Shown: in pieces, positions 8,348 through 16,397 of the stretch | Numbering within the stretch: position 1 is the stretch's first letter | How the letters are laid out: each line of letters opens with the position of its first letter | NCBI GenBank assembly: GCA_018401735.1 | Contig: JAGYKI010000006.1 | Location: forward strand, 62,001-126,000 | Direction of reading: 5' to 3' | DNA length: 64,000 nucleotides | Source of the DNA: Schleiferiaceae bacterium | GTDB taxonomy: Bacteria > Bacteroidota > Bacteroidia > Flavobacteriales > Schleiferiaceae | Program-made: the position numbers and the translations under genes | Notes under the pieces: model-generated | Told to the model about the DNA's origin: nothing | Database searches by the model: none | The model's input: the letters and a program-made list of their open reading frames with translations, nothing else

Positions 8348-9130
8348 ATGGCAGATCAGTTTGTAAAAGAAATGTTAGACGCAGGAGTGCACTTCGGTCA
8401 CTTAACGCGCAAATGGAATCCCAACATGGCTCCCTATATTTTTATGGAGCGTAATGGTATTCACATTATCGACTTGTATAAAACACAAGCAAAATTAAAC
8501 ATAGCCGCAGACGCTCTGCAAAAAATTGCCGCTAGTGGTCGTAAGATCATGTACGTAGCAACGAAAAAGCAAGCGAAAGAAATCCTTGAGGTTCAGGCAG
8601 GTGGCGTTAATATGCCTTATATCACTGAGCGTTGGCCAGGAGGTATGTTAACCAACTTTATTACCATTCGCAAGGCGATCAAAAAGATGCAAAACATCGA
8701 TCGTATGAAGGAAGATGGTAGTTATTTAACCCTTAGTAAAAGAGAGCGCCTACAAGTAGATCGTCAGCGTGACAAGTTAGACAGACAGCTTGGATCAATT
8801 GCTGATATGACTCGCTTACCTGGAGCTCTATTTATCATAGATATCAATAAAGAACACATTGCGGTAAAAGAAGCTCGTAAATTGGGTATTCCAACTTTCG
8901 CAATCGTGGATACAAACTCAGATCCTAATCAAGTAGATTACGCGATTCCTGGAAATGATGATGCTACTAAATCGATTAATATTTTAGTGAGCAAAATAAC
9001 TGACGCTATTCGCAACGGTTTAGAAGAGCGTAACTCTGATAAAAACAAGGCAAAAGACGCTAAGATTAAGAAAGTAGCAGCGAAAGTTGGCGATTCTGAT
9101 ATAGAGGACGACGACGTAGCGGAAGATTAA
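8348..9130 (+). CDS. rpsB: 30S ribosomal protein S2
   Basis: 260 residues. Typical S2 blocks are DAGVHFGHLTRKWNP near the N-terminus, ERWPGGMLTNF near residue 97, LPGALFIIDINKEHIAVKEA, and IPTFAIVDTNSDP. The last 35 residues form a charged tail rich in Lys and then Asp/Glu, as in other Bacteroidota S2 proteins. The 94-bp gap from rpsI has G-rich and C-rich blocks that could fold, but no clear conserved leader was recognised. tsf follows, separated by a terminator-like hairpin. Confidence 0.97.
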   Translation: MADQFVKEMLDAGVHFGHLTRKWNPNMAPYIFMERNGIHIIDLYKTQAKLNIAADALQKIAASGRKIMYVATKKQAKEILEVQAGGVNMPYITERWPGGMLTNFITIRKAIKKMQNIDRMKEDGSYLTLSKRERLQVDRQRDKLDRQLGSIADMTRLPGALFIIDINKEHIAVKEARKLGIPTFAIVDTNSDPNQVDYAIPGNDDATKSINILVSKITDAIRNGLEERNSDKNKAKDAKIKKVAAKVGDSDIEDDDVAED

Positions 9131-9160
9131 TCTATTCTTAACTTAGAATATGTAATATTT

Positions 9161-9200
9161 AGAAGGGATAAATTAAATTTTGTCCCTTCTTTTAATTTTT
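9161..9200 (+). terminator. Terminator-like hairpin between rpsB and tsf
   Basis: AGAAGGGA at 9161-9168 pairs exactly with TCCCTTCT at 9183-9190 and is followed by TTTTAATTTTT. It has the form of an intrinsic terminator inside the rpsB-tsf operon. It may lower tsf transcription relative to rpsB, or stabilise the rpsB 3' end. Confidence 0.65.
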
Positions 9201-9227
9201 AGAAATCAACATTTAATACAAATACAA

Positions 9228-10052
9228 ATGGCTAATATAACTGCAGCAGACGTAAACAAGCTCAGAAAACAGACCGGAGCCGGTATGATGGATTGTAAAA
9301 AGGCTTTGGTTGAGGCCGAAGGTGATTTTCAAGTAGCAGTAGATATTCTACGTAAAAAGGGACAAAAAATTGCTGCTAATCGTGCTGATCGCGAGGCAAC
9401 TGAGGGTTGCGTACTTTCGGGTGCTTCAAGCGATAACGCTTTCGGAGCAGTACTAAGCCTTAACTGTGAAACTGATTTCGTAGCAAAAAATGACAGCTTC
9501 ATTGATTTAACTACGAGTCTACTAAACTTGGCGATCGAGCATAAAGCAGCCACTAAAGAGGACCTTTTAGCTCTTGCTTTTAATGGCATGACAGTAGCAG
9601 AAAAATTGGTAGAGCAAACTGGTGTGATCGGTGAGAAATTGGAAATTGGATCTTACGAAATAATTGAAGCTCCTTACGTTGCCACTTATATTCATGCTGG
9701 AAATAAATTAGCTACTTTAGTGGGTCTAAGCCTAGAAGCTGAAGACGCTGGAAAAAACGTTGCTATGCAAGCTGCAGCTATGAATCCTATTTCTTTAGAT
9801 CGTGCTGGCGTTAGCGAAGAAACGATAGCTCGCGAAATTGAAGTTGGTAAAGACTTAGCTCGTCAAGAAGGTAAGCCAGAGGCAATGCTTGATAAAATTG
9901 CTGAAGGTCGTTTAAACAAGTTCTTTAAAGAAAACACTTTAGTAGAACAGGATTATATCCGTGATGGTAAATTATCGGTAGCAAAATACTTACAGTCAGT
10001 GAACGCAGACTTGAAAGCGGTTGCGTATAAACGTGTAGGTTTAGGCGTTTAG
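9228..10052 (+). CDS. tsf: Elongation factor Ts
   Basis: 274 residues. EF-Ts recycles EF-Tu by releasing GDP. The N-terminal UBA-like domain shows VNKLRKQTGAGMMDCKKAL, the core has LNCETDFVAKNDSF (the EF-Tu contact motif), and the C-terminal region carries HVA-like IHAGNKLATLVG and LVEQDYIRD segments. The ATG at 9228 gives the standard MANITAADV start; the frame is open further upstream but that part runs through the terminator hairpin and is not plausible protein. Confidence 0.97.
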   Translation: MANITAADVNKLRKQTGAGMMDCKKALVEAEGDFQVAVDILRKKGQKIAANRADREATEGCVLSGASSDNAFGAVLSLNCETDFVAKNDSFIDLTTSLLNLAIEHKAATKEDLLALAFNGMTVAEKLVEQTGVIGEKLEIGSYEIIEAPYVATYIHAGNKLATLVGLSLEAEDAGKNVAMQAAAMNPISLDRAGVSEETIAREIEVGKDLARQEGKPEAMLDKIAEGRLNKFFKENTLVEQDYIRDGKLSVAKYLQSVNADLKAVAYKRVGLGV

Positions 10053-10075
10053 GTCTAAATTACAATTCTTATACA

Positions 10076-10120
10076 AGGGGCCCCTTTGATTTATTTCAAA
10101 GGGGCCTTTTATTTTTTTTG
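10076..10120 (+). terminator. Intrinsic terminator of the rpsB-tsf operon
   Basis: GGCCCCTTTGA and TCAAAGGGGCC form an 11-bp stem with a short loop, followed by TTTTATTTTTTTT. The rest of the 10053-10329 gap holds no gene. It contains a loose inverted repeat, GTTTCAT to ATGAAAC, near 10124-10160, and two GAACTCAGGTT-like strings related to the dispersed repeat arm seen near 1794. Confidence 0.9.
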
Positions 10121-10296
10121 GGGTTTCATAAGCTCGCTGCGTTTTTTTACCTCATGAAACGGTGGCCGAACTCAGGTTAATAAATCAAAATGCTTCCTTG
10201 GCGATTTTTTCAGTTGTGTTTTGGGCAGCAAGCGGTGAACGAGTTTTTCTTTTGTTGAAAATCTAATACTCTAATTTTAGATCGGACTCAGGTTTG

Positions 10297-10304
10297 TATC
10301 TTTG
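10297..10304 (+). promoter_or_regulatory. Candidate -7 element for pyrH-frr
   Basis: TATCTTTG matches TAnnTTTG exactly and lies 25 bp before the pyrH start, downstream of the tsf terminator. The -33 element is not clear. Confidence 0.55.
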
Positions 10305-10329
10305 CGCTAAATACCAATCATAATCCATC

Positions 10330-11037
10330 ATGAAATACAAACGTATACTTCTAAAATTAAGCGGCGAATCTTTAATGGGCGACCAAGAGTACGGCATTAA
10401 CGGCGATCGTTTAAAAGACTATGCTGAAGAAATCAGACAGGTTGTTGAAAAGAACATAGAAGTAGCCGTTGTTATTGGTGGAGGAAATATTTTCCGTGGC
10501 CTAAAGGGAGCCAGTGAAGGTATGGATCGCACACAAGCAGATCATATGGGTATGTTGGCTACAGTAATTAATGGCCTGGCTTTGCAAAGTGCCTTAGAGG
10601 TGGCGGGTGTGAAAACCCGTTTAATGAGCGCCATTGAAATGGATCAAGTGGCTGAGCCATTTATTCGTCGTCGAGCTACTCGTCACCTAGAAAAAGGTAG
10701 AGTAGTAATTTTCGGTGGTGGAACCGGCAACCCTTATTTTACTACTGATACCGCCGCTACGCTAAGAGCAATTGAAGTGGATGCGGATGTTATTTTAAAA
10801 GGTACGCGCGTAGATGGTATTTATACGGCTGATCCAGAAAAAGATGCAACCGCAACCCGTTACGAATCAATCTCCTTTAAGGAAGTTTACGATAAGGGAT
10901 TGAATGTTATGGATATGACGGCTTTTACTTTAAGTAAAGAAAACGATTTACCGATTATTGTTTTTGACATGAATAAACCGGGAAACCTGCAAGATTTAGT
11001 GGATGGTAAAAAGGTAGGGACCTTAGTTGCTAATTAG
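10330..11037 (+). CDS. pyrH: UMP kinase
   Basis: 235 residues. This amino acid kinase family enzyme phosphorylates UMP to UDP in the cytoplasm. The ATP site begins with [15 protein letters not shown], and the [11 protein letters not shown] and [19 protein letters not shown] glycine-rich blocks bind the phosphates. The C-terminal half has [18 protein letters not shown] and the [12 protein letters not shown] end seen in bacterial hexameric UMP kinases. It forms the common pyrH-frr pair with the gene 15 bp downstream, which links nucleotide supply with translation genes. Confidence 0.97.
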   Translation: MKYKRILLKLSGESLMGDQEYGINGDRLKDYAEEIRQVVEKNIEVAVVIGGGNIFRGLKGASEGMDRTQADHMGMLATVINGLALQSALEVAGVKTRLMSAIEMDQVAEPFIRRRATRHLEKGRVVIFGGGTGNPYFTTDTAATLRAIEVDADVILKGTRVDGIYTADPEKDATATRYESISFKEVYDKGLNVMDMTAFTLSKENDLPIIVFDMNKPGNLQDLVDGKKVGTLVAN

Positions 11038-11052
11038 TTATTGTTTTAAATT

Positions 11053-11607
11053 ATGGAAGAGATTGAATTAATTTTTGAGGAGACAGGCGCACACATGAAA
11101 AAGTCGCTTCAACACTTGGATAAAGAACTTTTAAAGATTCGTGCTGGTAGAGCTAACCCTGCTATGTTGGAAGGCGTGCGTATCGAGTATTACGGCTCAC
11201 TCGCTCCTTTATCACAGGTCTCGAATATTTCTACCCCCGATGCGCGTACCCTAGCGGTGCAACCATGGGAGAAAGGCTTAATCGGCGAAATTGAAAAAGC
11301 GATTATGAATGCTAATCTTGGCTTGAACCCACAAAACAATGGGGATATGGTAATGATTAATATTCCGCCTCTAACCGAAGAACGTCGTCGCGATCTAGTT
11401 AAACGCGCCCGTGCAGAAGCGGAAGAAGCAAAAATTGGTATTAGAACAGCACGTAAAGATGCCAATGATATGCTTAAAACAATTGATGGCGTTAGCGAGG
11501 ACCTAATTAAAGATGCTGAGGAACGCGTTCAAAACCTGACCAATAAATATTCTGCTAAAGTGGAAGAGGTACTGGCGGTTAAAGAAAAGGAAATTATGAC
11601 GGTTTAA
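11053..11607 (+). CDS. frr: Ribosome recycling factor
   Basis: 184 residues, the usual RRF length. RRF splits post-termination ribosomes with EF-G. Characteristic segments are LLKIRAGRANPAML near residue 30, YYGSLAPLSQVSNIS, LAVQPWEKGLIGEIEKAI, and LTEERRRDLVKRARAEAEEAK on the long helical hairpin. It follows pyrH by 15 bp. Its TAA stop shares the palindrome TTAA at 11604-11607 with the stop codon of the convergent rsmI gene. Confidence 0.97.
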   Translation: MEEIELIFEETGAHMKKSLQHLDKELLKIRAGRANPAMLEGVRIEYYGSLAPLSQVSNISTPDARTLAVQPWEKGLIGEIEKAIMNANLGLNPQNNGDMVMINIPPLTEERRRDLVKRARAEAEEAKIGIRTARKDANDMLKTIDGVSEDLIKDAEERVQNLTNKYSAKVEEVLAVKEKEIMTV

Positions 11608-12302
11608 GCTTGACGCTTAAGCTTTTTAGTATAACCTTCTACACATAAAACCATTTCTCCTTTGGGGTTGTGGTCATCACACCAAGAGGCAAGCTCCAAA
11701 AGTTTGCCTCTTTTTGTTTGCTCAAATTTTTTGGAAATCTCTCGGCTAAGGCTGGCTTCCCTTTCTGGACCTAAATATTCGGCTAAATCGCGGCAGGTGC
11801 GCGCAATGCGGTGGGGAGATTCGTATAAAATTATTGTGCGCGCTTCTTCACTTAACTCTTTCAGTTTAGTCTGACGGCCTTTTTTTACGGGTAAAAAACC
11901 CTCAAAGCAAAAGCTGTGCGCTGCCAAGCCACTATTAACCAAAGCGGGAACAAAAGCGGTGGCTCCAGGTAAACAGATTACTTCAATATCTAGGGCAATG
12001 GCCTTGGCTACCATCAAATAGCCAGGGTCCGAAATAGCGGGAGTCCCCGCATCACTTATTAAGGCAATCTGCCTACCGGCTTCTAATTGCTCGCCTAATG
12101 ATTCGACTGCTTTGTGTTCGTTATGCATATGAAAGGACCGCAGTGGCTTATCAATGTCAAAATGCTTTAACAGCTTACCTGAGGTACGCGTATCTTCGGC
12201 TAAAATGAGATCTACTTCCTTTAAAACCCTAATCGCTCTTAAGGTCATGTCTTCTAAGTTGCCAATAGGAGTAGGAACAATGTATAAAATACCTGTGCTC
12301 AT
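11604..12302 (-). CDS. rsmI: 16S rRNA (cytidine-1402-2'-O)-methyltransferase
   Basis: 232 residues of the tetrapyrrole methylase-fold family. RsmI methylates the ribose of C1402 in the decoding centre. Seen motifs are YIVPTPIGNLEDMTLRAI at the N-terminus, LILAEDTRTSGKLL, the SAM-binding IALISDAGTPAISDPG, and CLPGATAFVPALVNSGL, followed by YESPHRI. The protein ends soon after KGEMVLCVEG, so it lacks the C-terminal extension of longer homologues, as many Bacteroidota versions do. It abuts the alkyltransferase-like gene with no gap, suggesting an operon trmB-atl-rsmI. Confidence 0.95.
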   Translation of the reverse strand: MSTGILYIVPTPIGNLEDMTLRAIRVLKEVDLILAEDTRTSGKLLKHFDIDKPLRSFHMHNEHKAVESLGEQLEAGRQIALISDAGTPAISDPGYLMVAKAIALDIEVICLPGATAFVPALVNSGLAAHSFCFEGFLPVKKGRQTKLKELSEEARTIILYESPHRIARTCRDLAEYLGPEREASLSREISKKFEQTKRGKLLELASWCDDHNPKGEMVLCVEGYTKKLKRQA

Positions 12303-12641
12303 TTAAAATTCTCTATAGTTTAAGTTTTCTGAGGGATCCCAAAATAGCTCTTTAAAATTAAGCACTTGATCATTCGCTACCGCAATGCCTTCTGCTCTTA
12401 GTAATTCCGCCATTAGTTCGGGAGGACTAAAAGCGTGTTTGCCACTTAAAAAGCCATTGCGGTTTAAAACGCGATGGGCGGGCAAGAAATCTAAAACACC
12501 ACTTTGCTTCAGTGCAAATCCGACCATTCGCGAGCTGCGAGCGGCGCCTAAAAATTTCGCAATCGCTCCATAAGAGCAAACTCTACCGTTGGGTATTTCG
12601 CGCACCACGCTATATACTCGCTGGTAGAAATCGCTAGGCAA
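12303..12641 (-). CDS. MGMT-fold alkyltransferase-like (ATL) protein
   Basis: 112 residues matching the DNA-binding domain of O6-alkylguanine-DNA alkyltransferases: VREIPNGRVCSYGAIA, AARSSRMVGFAL (with the Arg finger), and PAHRVLNRNG. The position of the catalytic Cys in the PCHRV motif is Ala here, so the protein cannot accept an alkyl group. ATL proteins of this type bind O6-alkylguanine lesions and hand them to nucleotide excision repair. The start is TTG, overlapping the last 8 bp of trmB; no ATG start is available. It may be translationally coupled to trmB. Confidence 0.88.
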   Translation of the reverse strand: MPSDFYQRVYSVVREIPNGRVCSYGAIAKFLGAARSSRMVGFALKQSGVLDFLPAHRVLNRNGFLSGKHAFSPPELMAELLRAEGIAVANDQVLNFKELFWDPSENLNYREF

Positions 12642-13308
12642 AGCTGAAGCGGATATAGGTTATCTTTTTACCCTCATTACGGAATTTCTCCTCGTAATAG
12701 GTTTTTACTTCTTGTAAAAGCGATTCTTCTCCCTTTTTCAATTGCTTATCAATGTCGTGCATTACTTTGTGAATGGGGAAGCCCATCAGCTGCAGCAAAC
12801 CAAGCGTATAACCGTGTAAAAATTCGCTATCAGTTTTAAGATGAATCAAACCACCCATTTCTAAAATTGACTGATAGCGCATTAAGAAATTGGGATGCGT
12901 AAGGCGATGCTTTATACGGGTATGCTTTATTTGCGGATCAGGAAAGGTGATCCATATTTCAGCAATTTCGCCTGCATCGAAGCAATTATCAATTAGCTCA
13001 ATTTGGGTGCGAAGGAAAGCAACATTTTTAAGCCCTTTTTCTTGGGCTTCCGTGGCTCCATACCAAATGCGGGAACCTTTAATATCGATGCCGATAAAGT
13101 TTTTTTCGGGAAAACGCTGCGCCATGGCCAAGGTATATTCTCCTTTACCACAACCCAACTCCAGCACAATGGGCTTATCGTTACCAAATAACTCCTCACC
13201 CCATTTGCCCTGTAAGTCTAAACCTTTTAAAACTTCTTCCCTTTTCGGTTCTATAACATGATGCATTGCCTTATTTTCGGCAAAGCGTTCTAATTTTTTA
13301 CGCGCCAT
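12634..13308 (-). CDS. trmB: tRNA (guanine-46-N7)-methyltransferase
   Basis: 224 residues. TrmB forms m7G46 in the tRNA variable loop. Class I methyltransferase motifs are visible: VLELGCGKGEYTLAMA (SAM binding) near residue 48, NFIGIDIKGSRIWYGA, and the family signature IWITFPDPQIKHTRIKHRL near residue 118. The C-terminal KKITYIRFSF strand is present. It is first in a run with the ATL gene and rsmI. A TACTTTTG -7 box ends only four bases before its ATG. Confidence 0.95.
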   Translation of the reverse strand: MARKKLERFAENKAMHHVIEPKREEVLKGLDLQGKWGEELFGNDKPIVLELGCGKGEYTLAMAQRFPEKNFIGIDIKGSRIWYGATEAQEKGLKNVAFLRTQIELIDNCFDAGEIAEIWITFPDPQIKHTRIKHRLTHPNFLMRYQSILEMGGLIHLKTDSEFLHGYTLGLLQLMGFPIHKVMHDIDKQLKKGEESLLQEVKTYYEEKFRNEGKKITYIRFSFA

Positions 13309-13312
13309 AGGG

Positions 13313-13320
13313 CAAAAGTA
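13313..13320 (-). promoter_or_regulatory. -7 promoter element of trmB, implying a nearly leaderless transcript
   Basis: On the minus strand TACTTTTG (TAnnTTTG) is followed by CCCT and then the ATG of trmB. Transcription from such a box should begin at or next to the start codon. Confidence 0.5.
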
Positions 13321-13349
13321 GTTTATTGACTTTTTTATTTATCTCTTCC

Positions 13350-14405
13350 ATGTCAAAAAGGATAGTTTATGGGGTATTAAATTGGGGCTTAGGTCACGCC
13401 ACTCGCTCTAAGCTAGTTATTAAGGAGCTTTTAAAGAGAGACTATGAAGTATTGGTGGTTTCTGATGGGGAGTGTTTAGCTTGGCTGCAAAACGAGTTTC
13501 CACAATTAGAGTTTGTAAATTTCCCCGCATACAATATACGTTACAGCAGCAAGAACAGTCAATGGTTAAAACTCGCCTCACAATTACCTAAAATTAATTT
13601 AGCAGTTAAAAGAGAGCGCGCTTTACTTCGAAATATTGTGAAGGATCGCCAGGTTGATGGCATCATTTCCGATAATCGCTTGGGTTTTTTTCATCCCGAT
13701 GTACCCTGCGTTTATATCAGTCACCAGTTAAAACTTTCCTTCGGATGGGCTTCGACCTTAGCAAGTATAGCCCACGCTCATTTTATTAATAATTTTAACC
13801 AACTTTGGATTCCCGATACAGAGGATCATCTACTAGCGGGTAATTTGAGTGTACCTGATTATGTAAAAATTCCCTTTAAGTATGTGGGCCCCTTATCACA
13901 TTTTAATTTCTCTAGGTCAGTAGTTTCGGGCGATTATACCGTGGCTGTTTTAAGCGGGCCAGAACCCCAAAGAACTTTATTGGAGAAAAAGATATTGGAG
14001 CAATGGAAACCCCAAATGAATCGCCTTTTATTAGTGCGAGGCAGCAATGAAACGAGTATTCCATTGAGTAAGCAGGATAATATTATGATTTACCCGCGCT
14101 TGGAAACAGATCGTTTACAAAGCCTAATCTCGGGAGCGCAATTAATTATCAGCCGTTCGGGTTATTCTTCTATAATGGATTATTACAAGCTGGATAAAAA
14201 TGCACTTTTAATACCTACCCCTGGTCAAGGTGAACAGGAGTATTTAGCTAAGCATCTGCTGCAGCATAATCGTTTTTATTCGGTAAGGCAAAAGGATTTG
14301 CAGCTTTCGCAAGATTTGGCCAAAGCGAGTACCTACTTCGGATTTAGTCGGGCACAGCAAAAACAAGATTTGGCGAATTGGGATCAATTATTTAGCCTTT
14401 TTTAA
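13350..14405 (+). CDS. Glycosyltransferase-like protein (MurG/GT-B fold type)
   Basis: About 351 residues from the ATG at 13350. The N-terminus, IVYGVLNWGLGHATRS, has the glycine-rich GxGHATR loop of GT-B enzymes that strip or add sugars from nucleotide donors. In the C-terminal half, LLVRGSNE and IISRSGYSSIMDYYKLDK followed by LIPTPGQGEQEYLA matches the donor-binding signature of MurG-like proteins. Similar stand-alone proteins in Bacteroidota are annotated only as glycosyltransferase family proteins. The acceptor is unknown. It is convergent with the histidine kinase gene and overlaps its 3' end by 14 bp. Confidence 0.75.
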   Translation: MSKRIVYGVLNWGLGHATRSKLVIKELLKRDYEVLVVSDGECLAWLQNEFPQLEFVNFPAYNIRYSSKNSQWLKLASQLPKINLAVKRERALLRNIVKDRQVDGIISDNRLGFFHPDVPCVYISHQLKLSFGWASTLASIAHAHFINNFNQLWIPDTEDHLLAGNLSVPDYVKIPFKYVGPLSHFNFSRSVVSGDYTVAVLSGPEPQRTLLEKKILEQWKPQMNRLLLVRGSNETSIPLSKQDNIMIYPRLETDRLQSLISGAQLIISRSGYSSIMDYYKLDKNALLIPTPGQGEQEYLAKHLLQHNRFYSVRQKDLQLSQDLAKASTYFGFSRAQQKQDLANWDQLFSLF

Positions 14406-15438
14406 GGGTAAAGGAAAAAGTAGAACCACGGTTTTCGCTACTACGCACATTAATACTTTGTTTATGCGCTTCTAAAATATGCTTTACAATAGATAGGCCT
14501 AATCCGGTACCGCCTGCATCACGTGATCTACTCTTATCTACGCGGTAAAATCGTTCGAAAATCCGTGGTAAATCTTCGGAAGGAATACCGCCACCATTAT
14601 CGCTTACCTCAGTGAGGATATGCTCATCCATATCGAAAAAGCTTACTTCAACTTGGCCGTTTTCATTGCCATATTTTATGGCATTGCCAATAAGGTTAAT
14701 TAACACTTGCTCAATTTTAGAACGATCGGCCATTACCATTACGGCCTTATCATTTTCTCTTTTCACGCTTAAGCGGATGTGTTTTTTCTTACTGGGTGCT
14801 TCTAAAAGTTCAATTACGTCCTTAACCAAAAGCACTAGGTCAAATTTCTCGGCAAAAACTTGCACGCGATCCGATTCTAAGGCGCTAATGGTTTCGAGAT
14901 CGTCGATAATATTGATCATCCTATCTACCGACTTGTTGGCGCGTTTTAAATAACGACGGTTGATTTCAACATCGTCAATAGCGCCATCAAGGAGCGTGAG
15001 TAAATAACCTTGAATATTAAAAATAGGGGTTTTTAGTTCGTGCGAAATATTACCAATGAATTCGCGGCGAAAGTTTTCGCGCTCCCTTAATTCCGCAATT
15101 TCATTACGATTTTGATCGGCCCACTCGGAAACTTCACGTGTCACTAAATCTAAATCGGTAGAACGAATAATTTCTCGCTCATCAAAGTCGGAACCAACTT
15201 TCAGCTCGTGGATGTTTTTATAAATGATCTTCACCTTGCTGTAAATAAAGTTTTCTACTCCCATGCGAATAAGGAGAAATGAAACAAGTGTGATTACAAT
15301 TGAAAAAGTACTGGCAATAAAAATGGTTATTCCTTCAATATTATAGATTAAACGCAAAAGGGTGCTAATCCCAAATGTAACCCCTCCTATGGATAGAGCA
15401 ATAATAAGGGCTAGAGTTACAGGCTTGTCTAGGCGCAT
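14392..15438 (-). CDS. Sensor histidine kinase, PhoR-like
   Basis: 348 residues with two N-terminal membrane helices (about 8-28 and 35-58) and only a very short loop between them, so stimulus sensing is probably membrane-internal or through a partner. The dimerisation box is FIGNISHELKTPIFNIQGYL near residue 130, with the phospho-accepting His. ATPase motifs follow: an N box (LIGNAIKYG), a G1 box (DNGGGIPSED), an F box (FERFYRVD) and a G2 box (GGTGLGLSIVKHI). The response regulator gene is 6 bp upstream. The PhoR label is inferred from that partner and from the phosphate-type context. Confidence 0.9.
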   Translation of the reverse strand: MRLDKPVTLALIIALSIGGVTFGISTLLRLIYNIEGITIFIASTFSIVITLVSFLLIRMGVENFIYSKVKIIYKNIHELKVGSDFDEREIIRSTDLDLVTREVSEWADQNRNEIAELRERENFRREFIGNISHELKTPIFNIQGYLLTLLDGAIDDVEINRRYLKRANKSVDRMINIIDDLETISALESDRVQVFAEKFDLVLLVKDVIELLEAPSKKKHIRLSVKRENDKAVMVMADRSKIEQVLINLIGNAIKYGNENGQVEVSFFDMDEHILTEVSDNGGGIPSEDLPRIFERFYRVDKSRSRDAGGTGLGLSIVKHILEAHKQSINVRSSENRGSTFSFTLKKG

Positions 15439-15444
15439 GGAAAA

Positions 15445-16140
15445 TTAACTTTCAAATTTATAGCCTACCCCTTTAACGGTTTTAATAAACTTCTCGCCAA
15501 TTTTCTCTCGCAATTTGCGAATGTGAACATCAATGGTTCGGCCACCCACTACTACTTCATTCCCCCAAATTTTATCTAATATTTCATCGCGGTGAAATAC
15601 TTTACCCGGTTTAGAGGTAAGTAAAGTTAGGAGCTCAAACTCTTTGCGCGGTAAATCAAGCTTCTGGTTCTTGAGGCGCACTTGGTATTTATCTAAATCG
15701 ATAAAGAGAAGGCCAAAATCTTGAATATTCTCGGCTTCAATTTCGCTGCTTCCGCTTTGCGCGTAGCGACGTAAAAGTGCTTTAATGCGACTGATTAAAA
15801 CTTTGGGCTTAATCGGTTTGGTGATATAGTCATCTGCGCCAGCGTCGAAACCTGCCACTTGAGAATAGTCTTCTCCACGCGCCGTTAAAAAGGCAATTAG
15901 CGTGTTTTCTAAGCCAGGGGTTTTTCTAATTTGATCGCAAGTTTCAATGCCATCCATGCCAGGCATCATTACGTCTAGTAGGATAAGGTGTGGTTTTTCT
16001 TTAATGGCTTTTTTAAGTCCTTCCGCACCATTGCTGGCTTTAATAACTTTAAACTCTTCTTTCTTTAGATTGTAACTAACGAACTCTAAAATATCGGGTT
16101 CATCGTCTACTAGAAGTATGGTATAGTCGCTGTTGTTCAT
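15445..16140 (-). CDS. OmpR/PhoB-family response regulator
   Basis: 231 residues from the ATG at 16140; the frame extends eight codons upstream but the receiver domain begins immediately after this start. Receiver residues are the acidic pair in LLVDDEPDIL, the phospho-acceptor Asp in LLDVMMPGMDG near residue 54, and Lys in YITKPIKP. The C-terminal winged helix shows LDLPRKEFELLTLL, VFHRDEILDKIWG and VGGRTIDVHIRKLREKIG ending in VKGVGYKF, the PhoB/OmpR DNA-binding pattern. It is cotranscribed with the kinase. Phased TTAACA-like repeats upstream suggest autoregulation. Confidence 0.92.
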   Translation of the reverse strand: MNNSDYTILLVDDEPDILEFVSYNLKKEEFKVIKASNGAEGLKKAIKEKPHLILLDVMMPGMDGIETCDQIRKTPGLENTLIAFLTARGEDYSQVAGFDAGADDYITKPIKPKVLISRIKALLRRYAQSGSSEIEAENIQDFGLLFIDLDKYQVRLKNQKLDLPRKEFELLTLLTSKPGKVFHRDEILDKIWGNEVVVGGRTIDVHIRKLREKIGEKFIKTVKGVGYKFES

Positions 16141-16196
16141 TTTCTTTTTGATTAACGCTGCCAAAAATAGCCATTAATAAAGCCTGGTTGGGCAGC

Positions 16197-16213
16197 TTAA
16201 CAAATCGTTAATC
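16197..16213. promoter_or_regulatory. Candidate Pho box upstream of the response regulator gene
   Basis: TTAACA at 16197 and TTAATC at 16208 repeat with an 11-bp step, about 60 bp upstream of the regulator's start. Eleven-bp phased TTAACA-like direct repeats are the known target pattern of Bacillus PhoP and resemble the geometry of PhoB boxes. Confidence 0.4.
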
Positions 16214-16321
16214 TATATCAATGTCTTATTTGTTGATTACAACTGCAGGGCAGCCCACTAATTTAAGGCCTTTTGGGAACTAAGGCCTAAAAATTCCATC
16301 TAAAAAATTGTAAGACTAAGC

Positions 16322-16366
16322 TTTAAACTGGCTTAACACGGACTTAACAAGACCACCCTTTATTTG
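16322..16366 (+). promoter_or_regulatory. Candidate Pho box and promoter for the lipoprotein-receptor operon
   Basis: TTTAAA at 16322, TTAACA at 16333 and TTAACA at 16344 are spaced by exactly 11 bp each. They end just before a -7-like TTTATTTG at 16359-16366, so they cover the region where a -33 element would be expected, as in activator-dependent promoters. The lipoprotein start is at 16398. Confidence 0.5.
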
Positions 16367-16397
16367 CGCTAAGAAAAAACAACAATTATTTCTCCTA

